From NCBI GenBank assembly GCA_031282925.1, contig JAITCT010000115.1, positions 1 to 11,046 of the forward strand: DNA of 11,046 nt, read 5' to 3'. Under the pieces are notes generated by a model. The model was not told the origin of the DNA and did no database searches. It saw only the letters and a list, made by a program, of their open reading frames with translations. The translations under genes were made by a program, and so were the position numbers. Positions within the stretch are counted from its first letter, which is position 1. Each line of letters opens with the position of its first letter. This DNA is from Dysgonamonadaceae bacterium. GTDB lineage: Bacteria > Bacteroidota > Bacteroidia > Bacteroidales > Azobacteroidaceae. Below are positions 6,795 through 11,046 of this stretch, in pieces.

Positions 6795-7065
6795 GTAAAT
6801 TTAAATAAAAATCGCCGGATTGTGTTGATTATCCCTTTCAGTAATGCAAAATAAATAATATGTGCAAGGTTATGATTATCCGCCATTTTCACACTGAATC
6901 CTGCCCCTGACTTCCTAAGAAAGCTAATCATGAAAACTTCCACCGATTATTTATCTCAGATACCTAAATAAGGCATTGTCAAAAACTCCGGACAGTTTCA
7001 CCGCTTCGCGGTTCTCAAAGACGGCTGCGATTCTTTATTTTCATCGCGCCATTGCGATCTGCGAG
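6795..7065. other. Non-coding gap upstream of the ibr promoter
   Basis: AT-rich to about 6975, with no frame showing a recognisable protein. From 6996 there are broken REP pieces: TTTCACCGCTTCGCGGTTCT at 6996-7015, and CATTGCGATCTGCGAGG at about 7050-7066. Nothing else can be supported. Confidence 0.4.
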
Positions 7066-7117
7066 GTGAAATTACGAGTTCGAATTACGGGGAAAGCCGC
7101 ACTGCGTCGGGGCTGTC

Positions 7118-7137
7118 ATTCCCGCGAAAGCGGGAAT
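7118..7137. repeat. ATTCCC-N8-GGGAAT palindrome (dRS3-like)
   Basis: Perfect palindrome with arms ATTCCCGC and GCGGGAAT around GAAA. The pattern ATTCCC-N8-GGGAAT is that of the dRS3 repeat of Neisseria; similar 20-mers occur as dispersed repeats in other bacteria, so no descent is claimed. Confidence 0.6.
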
Positions 7138-7165
7138 CTCCTGACCCCTATGTTGGCCCTTCGTT

Positions 7166-7188
7166 GGTGCGAGGCTATGCCTCGCACC
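7166..7188 (+). repeat. GGTGCGAGGC hairpin repeat, copy 2
   Basis: Perfect 10-bp arms GGTGCGAGGC and GCCTCGCACC around TAT, followed by TTTTATCC. Same family and same tail as the minus-strand copy at 883-905. Confidence 0.75.
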
Positions 7189-7225
7189 TTTTATCCAGAC
7201 AGGGTTCAACCTGCCGAAATAGGCA

Positions 7226-7247
7226 GCGCGAGGCACAGCCCCGCACC
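7226..7247. repeat. GGTGCGAGGC hairpin repeat, degenerate copy 3
   Basis: GCGCGAGGCACAGCCCCGCA followed by CC, a shorter and imperfect member of the hairpin family at 883-905 and 7166-7188. Confidence 0.5.
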
Positions 7248-7274
7248 AGCGGAAAATTGAGAATTACCGCAGCC

Positions 7275-7370
7275 GTCATTGCGAGCCGTAAGGCGAAGTA
7301 ATCCAGAATGTACTGCGGTTGTTCCCTGGATTGCTTCACCGCTTCGCGGTTCGCAATGACGCAGTGAGGC
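7275..7370. repeat. Inverted REP pair
   Basis: Plus copy 7275-7306 (GTCATTGCGAGCC...AATCCAG) and minus copy 7326-7370 (CTGGATTGCTTC...CAATGACGCAGTGAGGC) face each other across 19 bases. The transcript of either strand could fold into a long imperfect stem. The minus copy is full length and aligns with 1746-1787. Confidence 0.75.
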
Positions 7371-7418
7371 TGAATAGTCCCTCATAATTCGTAACTCGTA
7401 ATTTGTAATTTCACTCTG

Positions 7419-7477
7419 TTTCGTACAGAAAACCCTGGGTTTTGTACAGAAACCCCCCCTCTTTGGTACAAAAACTC
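7419..7477 (+). promoter_or_regulatory. Three direct repeats centred on GTACA
   Basis: TTTCGTACAGAAAACCC, TTTTGTACAGAAACCCC and TTTGGTACAAAAACTC follow each other, with GTACA at 7423, 7444 and 7466, that is 21 and 22 bases apart. They end about 20 bases before the -33 element of the next promoter. Two-turn spacing places all three near the same face of the helix, as expected of an activator array. The role is inferred. Confidence 0.45.
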
Positions 7478-7495
7478 AAAAAAACAGCCTGTTTA

Positions 7496-7527
7496 TTTGC
7501 ATATTTGAAAAATATGTCGTTACTTTG
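7496..7527 (+). promoter_or_regulatory. Bacteroidota promoter for the large exported protein
   Basis: TTTG (7496-7499), 20 bases, then TTACTTTG (7520-7527), seven of eight matches to TAnnTTTG. Transcription should start near 7534, giving a leader of about 125 bases before the ATG at 7659. Confidence 0.6.
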
Positions 7528-7530
7528 CAG

Positions 7531-7601
7531 TGCTTTTTGATTTACCTTCAAATTGCGGACTACGGATTTTCGTAGTTCGGGTGAGGAAAATACAAAAAGC
7601 A
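7531..7601 (+). promoter_or_regulatory. Structured leader with nested stems
   Basis: TGCTTTTTG (7531-7539) and CAAAAAGCA (7593-7601) are perfect 9-bp inverted copies. Between them an 8-bp stem, GGACTACG (7557-7564) with CGTAGTTC (7571-7578), closes a 6-base loop with one G-U pair. The outer arm begins at or very near the predicted transcription start. This could influence mRNA stability or expression; no known riboswitch class is recognised. Confidence 0.4.
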
Positions 7602-7669
7602 TTGTTCAAGTATAAAGGTATATATTTTACTTATTATTTAATTATTAAATATATTTTTATGAAAAGAAA

Positions 7670-10600
7670 TTGTTTACTTTGCTTTTAGCAATTGCAAGTT
7701 TGACGGCTTTTCAGGCAAACGCTCAGGCTCAGATGAAGGTGCGAATCCTCGCTGACAAGAGCGGTTTGGCTAAGACGTCGCATGATGGGAACGATTCCTT
7801 TCCTCATATGAAGAGGGCGGGATTGTACAACTGGTTATCGTATTCGGGCGATACTTATTTGAAGGCGAGTTCTAAGAAGAAGGGAACAGGTGCTGCGGAT
7901 TCTATCCAGATTCAGAAGGAACTTTTGGGGGATAAGGGAAGTGTTTTTCGGATAAATTTCTTTGGCACAGATTCTACCCAGTTCCAGATCACTCCGGTGA
8001 ATGGGACGGACCCTGTTGAATTAAAACACTCTAAGGGAGCAACGAGCCTTTTTAGTATCATAAGGGACAAAGACCGTGCGGCGTCTGGTGGAACGAAGAT
8101 CGGGTCTCTTCTCTCAAATTTCCCGAGAAACTGGGATGTTGTAGACTCTATAAAAGGTTATTTGGTGTTTAAGCCGGATCCGTCAAAGACGGACACACTC
8201 CAATTGGACACGTTAGCTGAAAATATCGTTTTTGTAGGCTTCGATGAAAAAAGCAGCGCGCTTAAGATGAAGTATTTCAATGAATTTGCTTTTTATGCAG
8301 ATACATTGCCGCTTATGTTGCAAAGTTTCCAATTTGCCTCTGAAGATAAGGATTTGCATCCGGACAAATTGTATCGAACCGATTCGTTTCCTTATTTCCA
8401 ATTATATTATAATAGCAATCCACAGATCAGATCGTCTAGACATTTCGATGAAGATGGTAATGGTCCGTTTGGCAATACAGCTACCAATTGGGGACACAAG
8501 GGTGGAACACCAAACCCACTTGATACGTGTGTGTGGTCATGGTTAGACATAAAAGTTAGCGGCGATACTGCTATTGTACTTCCCGGATATAAGCAAGTTC
8601 GTGAATCTGGTAAATTAGAAGATAGTACCGCTATAGTTCGTTTGGATGATGTCAGCAGCAAACTCAATAACAAGCCGAATGCCGCCAACATTAAGTTGAA
8701 GGTTGTTCAGGAGGCTATAAGAGATGGATTTCCCTCTGCCGATTCGATAAAGTGGTGGAGGTATAAGCTGAGTGAATCTCCTGATACCGTTATATATCTA
8801 AAGAAAGAAAAGAGGGGCAATGATTACTACCTGTCTTTTACTGCTAAATTAGCTGGCAACAATAGACCTTCGGACTGGACAAACGGGTACCCTTCGCTAT
8901 TTAAGTATAAAGATGGGACGGAGGAAAAGGATGCTTATTACGGTGTAGATACGTCATTTATGGCGGTTTTGGATAGCGTTTATGCGTATACTTTTAAACC
9001 TGCTGCTACTAGACCCACCTCGCCTTATGACAGTCTCAGTGCAAGATATGTGTATAAAAACAACGATGACAGCTGGAGGCCTCTTTACGTCAAAGTACAG
9101 TATGTAGATGACTCGACTGAGGCAAAAAGAAAATACGAATATGTAGAAAGCAGATTGTTAAAAGAACGGAAACTTTTAGACACCAAAGTAACGCAGGAAG
9201 TTGACCTTACCGGTCTTTCCGACAAGTACATTTCAAACGGCAGGGTAGGGGACGAGATCAACCTTACGGGCAAAGAAGGAGCTGCTTCATTTTTTATTAC
9301 GCTTGCAGATACCATCCGCACTCAACATCCAGCAGTGGAGGCTGATCGGCATTGGTTTACTAAAGAACAGTACGCATATTCAAACCGCAACAAGAAGTTC
9401 GAGAATGTGGACAGCGTTGAACTGTTCAAGATTAAGAACGAAAACGGACTTTATTTGACTGTTGCGGGTAAAAGCGCATTCAATCCCCCGCTGAAAAATG
9501 CAATGAGATGGGACAGCGTCCTCAATGAGGATGGCGAATCCGTTCGTCAAATGTTTGCAATTGTTCGCAATTGTTTTGATGATACCTATACGTTCTTACC
9601 CGTAGCTGCCCACGATTGGGCGGAAGGCGGCGATACGCTGTCGTTCAACCTGAATATAGGCAGAGATAACACAGACGGTAAGATCGTTGACATAGAAGGA
9701 GCATGGCGTCTGGAAAGCAGTCTTTCCCACCAGGTGGTTGTTGCCGACACTACTTCCGAAAGAGAACCCCTCCGGCTTAAATTATCTTCGCCTTTACATT
9801 TATGGAACAGGGCGAACGGTGTTGTTGCTCTCAAGGATAAGGAATCGGGAGTATTTTACCGTGGAGACAATACTACCGCCTACAAAGACGTACTAAAGAA
9901 AAACGATATCGGAGCGTTGTGGAAGGTAGAAAAAGATTGGGCAGACGGGAAATATAAGTTTACCCCTGTGCTTACAGCTGCAGGAAAACAAGCCTTTGCA
10001 GACACTGTGCTTACCGTTTACAGTGCAGATGATATTACCGTTCAGTTTGAACTCAATGATACCACTAAAAAGTATAAGTATGAAATTGAGGTTGTGGACA
10101 ATAGCGACGAAGATTTCGACCTGTACACCGGTTTTGACTTCGAATGGAATAATAATAAGGGATTCGTAACTCTTCGGAGCGGCGACGGAAGATATATTTC
10201 CTATGGTAGCAAAGATCACCCGGAAGAGGTGTTATATAAGGATGAGGTAAGTACTGTAACCATTCATAAGGACACGGAAGGTGTGCTGTTTAGCGGTACG
10301 GATTATCCGGTTCAGTATTACCGGTTCTCATATAAGAAAGACAAGGACAACTATTTCCTGAAAGCAGAGGGCAGTATAATAAGTTGGGAAAAAGGCATCA
10401 ATCCTGAAACGAACCCACGGTACAAGTTCAGTATGCCTGAAGCCTTTGATGCAGGCAAGTTTTATTTGCAACATAAGGACGGAGCTTTGATACAGGTTAG
10501 CAAGGACGGCACTAAACTGAGTCTTGCTACAGAACAGACTGTTTATAGCGCTCTTAACGCCATCAATGACGCCAAGGAGCCTCTGACACTTCAATGGACA

Positions 10601-11046
10601 ATCGCCAAGGCGGATGTTCCCGCTCAGTGGGCTACTGTAGATATCGGAGCGGACAGCACATCGTCGGTCGGCGTACTGGCAGTTCGCGGAGCAGGTGAAA
10701 CATTTGTCGGTCGCGACGGCACAAACGGCGTTTTGAGAGATAAAACGGTTGCCGGTAGCGTATTACTCAAAGTCAAAGCGGCTCAGGTTTATTCGCCTCA
10801 AAGCGTAAGCGTAGTGGCATATTCCCAGGCAACAGCCGAATCTGACGTAAGGGTGGATTATTATATCATTCATGAAGACAGCCTTTATTTGACTGAGAGA
10901 ACAGATGGCAGCGTTGTTTTTGAAAAAAGTGAAACTCATAACCGGTTCGCATTCCTGGCCACAGAAGATGGATTTGCAATTGTATCCGGTGATGAAGAAG
11001 ATTATCATTACTTAACCAGTACGGGATTATCTTTGCATTTCACAGA
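7670..11046 (+). CDS. Very large exported protein, unknown function (partial; start frameshifted)
   Basis: Open without a stop for 1125 codons to the right edge. Residues 1-20 in this frame are a classic signal peptide core, LFTLLLAIASLTAFQANAQA, with cleavage probably near ANA-QA. The frame has no ATG before it: the natural ATG at 7659 is one base out, reading MKRNCLLCF then stop. One extra A in GAAAT at 7666-7670 would give MKRKLFTLLLAIAS, so either a real frameshift, a sequencing error or a TTG start at 7670 must be assumed; the first in-frame ATG (7733) would lose the signal peptide. The mature part is rich in beta-type sequence, D, K, S and T, with almost no cysteine. A short motif recurs: GDTYLKAS (60), NDYYLSF (384), NGLYLTV (592), DGRYISYG (839), DNYFLKAEG (893), GKFYLQHKDG (929). 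Similar giant secreted proteins occur in Bacteroidales, but I recognise no catalytic domain. The C-terminus, where any sorting signal would be, is outside the window. Confidence 0.75.
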   Translation, partial: MFTLLLAIASLTAFQANAQAQMKVRILADKSGLAKTSHDGNDSFPHMKRAGLYNWLSYSGDTYLKASSKKKGTGAADSIQIQKELLGDKGSVFRINFFGTDSTQFQITPVNGTDPVELKHSKGATSLFSIIRDKDRAASGGTKIGSLLSNFPRNWDVVDSIKGYLVFKPDPSKTDTLQLDTLAENIVFVGFDEKSSALKMKYFNEFAFYADTLPLMLQSFQFASEDKDLHPDKLYRTDSFPYFQLYYNSNPQIRSSRHFDEDGNGPFGNTATNWGHKGGTPNPLDTCVWSWLDIKVSGDTAIVLPGYKQVRESGKLEDSTAIVRLDDVSSKLNNKPNAANIKLKVVQEAIRDGFPSADSIKWWRYKLSESPDTVIYLKKEKRGNDYYLSFTAKLAGNNRPSDWTNGYPSLFKYKDGTEEKDAYYGVDTSFMAVLDSVYAYTFKPAATRPTSPYDSLSARYVYKNNDDSWRPLYVKVQYVDDSTEAKRKYEYVESRLLKERKLLDTKVTQEVDLTGLSDKYISNGRVGDEINLTGKEGAASFFITLADTIRTQHPAVEADRHWFTKEQYAYSNRNKKFENVDSVELFKIKNENGLYLTVAGKSAFNPPLKNAMRWDSVLNEDGESVRQMFAIVRNCFDDTYTFLPVAAHDWAEGGDTLSFNLNIGRDNTDGKIVDIEGAWRLESSLSHQVVVADTTSEREPLRLKLSSPLHLWNRANGVVALKDKESGVFYRGDNTTAYKDVLKKNDIGALWKVEKDWADGKYKFTPVLTAAGKQAFADTVLTVYSADDITVQFELNDTTKKYKYEIEVVDNSDEDFDLYTGFDFEWNNNKGFVTLRSGDGRYISYGSKDHPEEVLYKDEVSTVTIHKDTEGVLFSGTDYPVQYYRFSYKKDKDNYFLKAEGSIISWEKGINPETNPRYKFSMPEAFDAGKFYLQHKDGALIQVSKDGTKLSLATEQTVYSALNAINDAKEPLTLQWTIAKADVPAQWATVDIGADSTSSVGVLAVRGAGETFVGRDGTNGVLRDKTVAGSVLLKVKAAQVYSPQSVSVVAYSQATAESDVRVDYYIIHEDSLYLTERTDGSVVFEKSETHNRFAFLATEDGFAIVSGDEEDYHYLTSTGLSLHFT

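Larger units (their letters stand above)
7066..7414. repeat. Dispersed-repeat cluster bounded by inverted AATTACGAGTT strings
   Basis: GTGAAATTACGAGTTCGAAT at the left end (from 7066) recurs inverted at 7384-7414, with a short duplication, as CGTAACTCGTAATTTG...ATTTCAC. Between them lie a dRS3-like palindrome, two GGTGCGAGGC-family hairpins and a REP pair. The whole looks like a composite of nested non-coding repeats. Confidence 0.5.

Noticed and set aside
6976..7260. Plus-strand 94-codon frame
   Set aside because: Composed of REP, dRS3-like and hairpin repeats; no protein-like sequence or leader.
7411..7602. Minus-strand 63-codon frame over the promoter region
   Set aside because: Overlaps the GTACA repeats, promoter and leader stems of the plus-strand gene; its end is low-complexity sequence from the repeats.

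Overview
The window looks like a chromosomal piece of a Bacteroidota bacterium, most likely order Bacteroidales. Three upstream regions carry promoter elements of the Bacteroidota type (TAnnTTTG, two of them with a TTG or TTTG about 20 bases further up). Gene starts lack clear Shine-Dalgarno sequences. There is a long methionyl-tRNA synthetase with a C-terminal tRNA-binding domain, a relic of a BspA-type leucine-rich-repeat protein, and a very large exported protein. No database search was possible, so family names rest on motifs read by eye.

Layout. Positions 1-681 (minus) hold a frameshifted AAA-type ATPase that runs off the left edge. Positions 779-1699 hold a dead insertion sequence bounded by perfect 39-bp inverted repeats. 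It contains two small hairpin repeats, a 19-copy 21-bp minisatellite, and the C-terminal remnant of an IS481-like transposase. The element sits between two facing REP-like repeats, with more REP copies to its right. Positions 1839-2159 (minus) are a BspA-like gene broken by a TGA after its signal peptide and cut off by a REP fragment.

The functional core is a minus-strand run from 6698 down to 2425: a small GNAT-like protein, a PAPS-reductase-like protein of the IbrA/DUF3440 type, a ParB-like protein of the IbrB type, and metG. The first three genes overlap by 20 and 25 bases, and metG follows after 44 bases. A good promoter (TTG-N20-TATTTTTG) lies just upstream of the GNAT gene. The IbrA/IbrB pair is known in E. 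coli as a co-regulator of eib surface-protein genes; its role here is unknown.

Positions 6795-7415 are non-coding and full of dispersed repeats (REP copies, a dRS3-like palindrome, GGTGCGAGGC hairpins). A plus-strand promoter at 7496-7527, preceded by three GTACA repeats one or two bases off two helical turns apart and followed by a structured leader, drives a very large reading frame. That frame is open from 7670 to the right edge (over 1125 codons). It encodes an exported protein of unknown function whose signal peptide is out of frame with its obvious ATG by one base.

Overall this is a genome region with much gene decay and repeat expansion around one intact operon and one large exported-protein gene.
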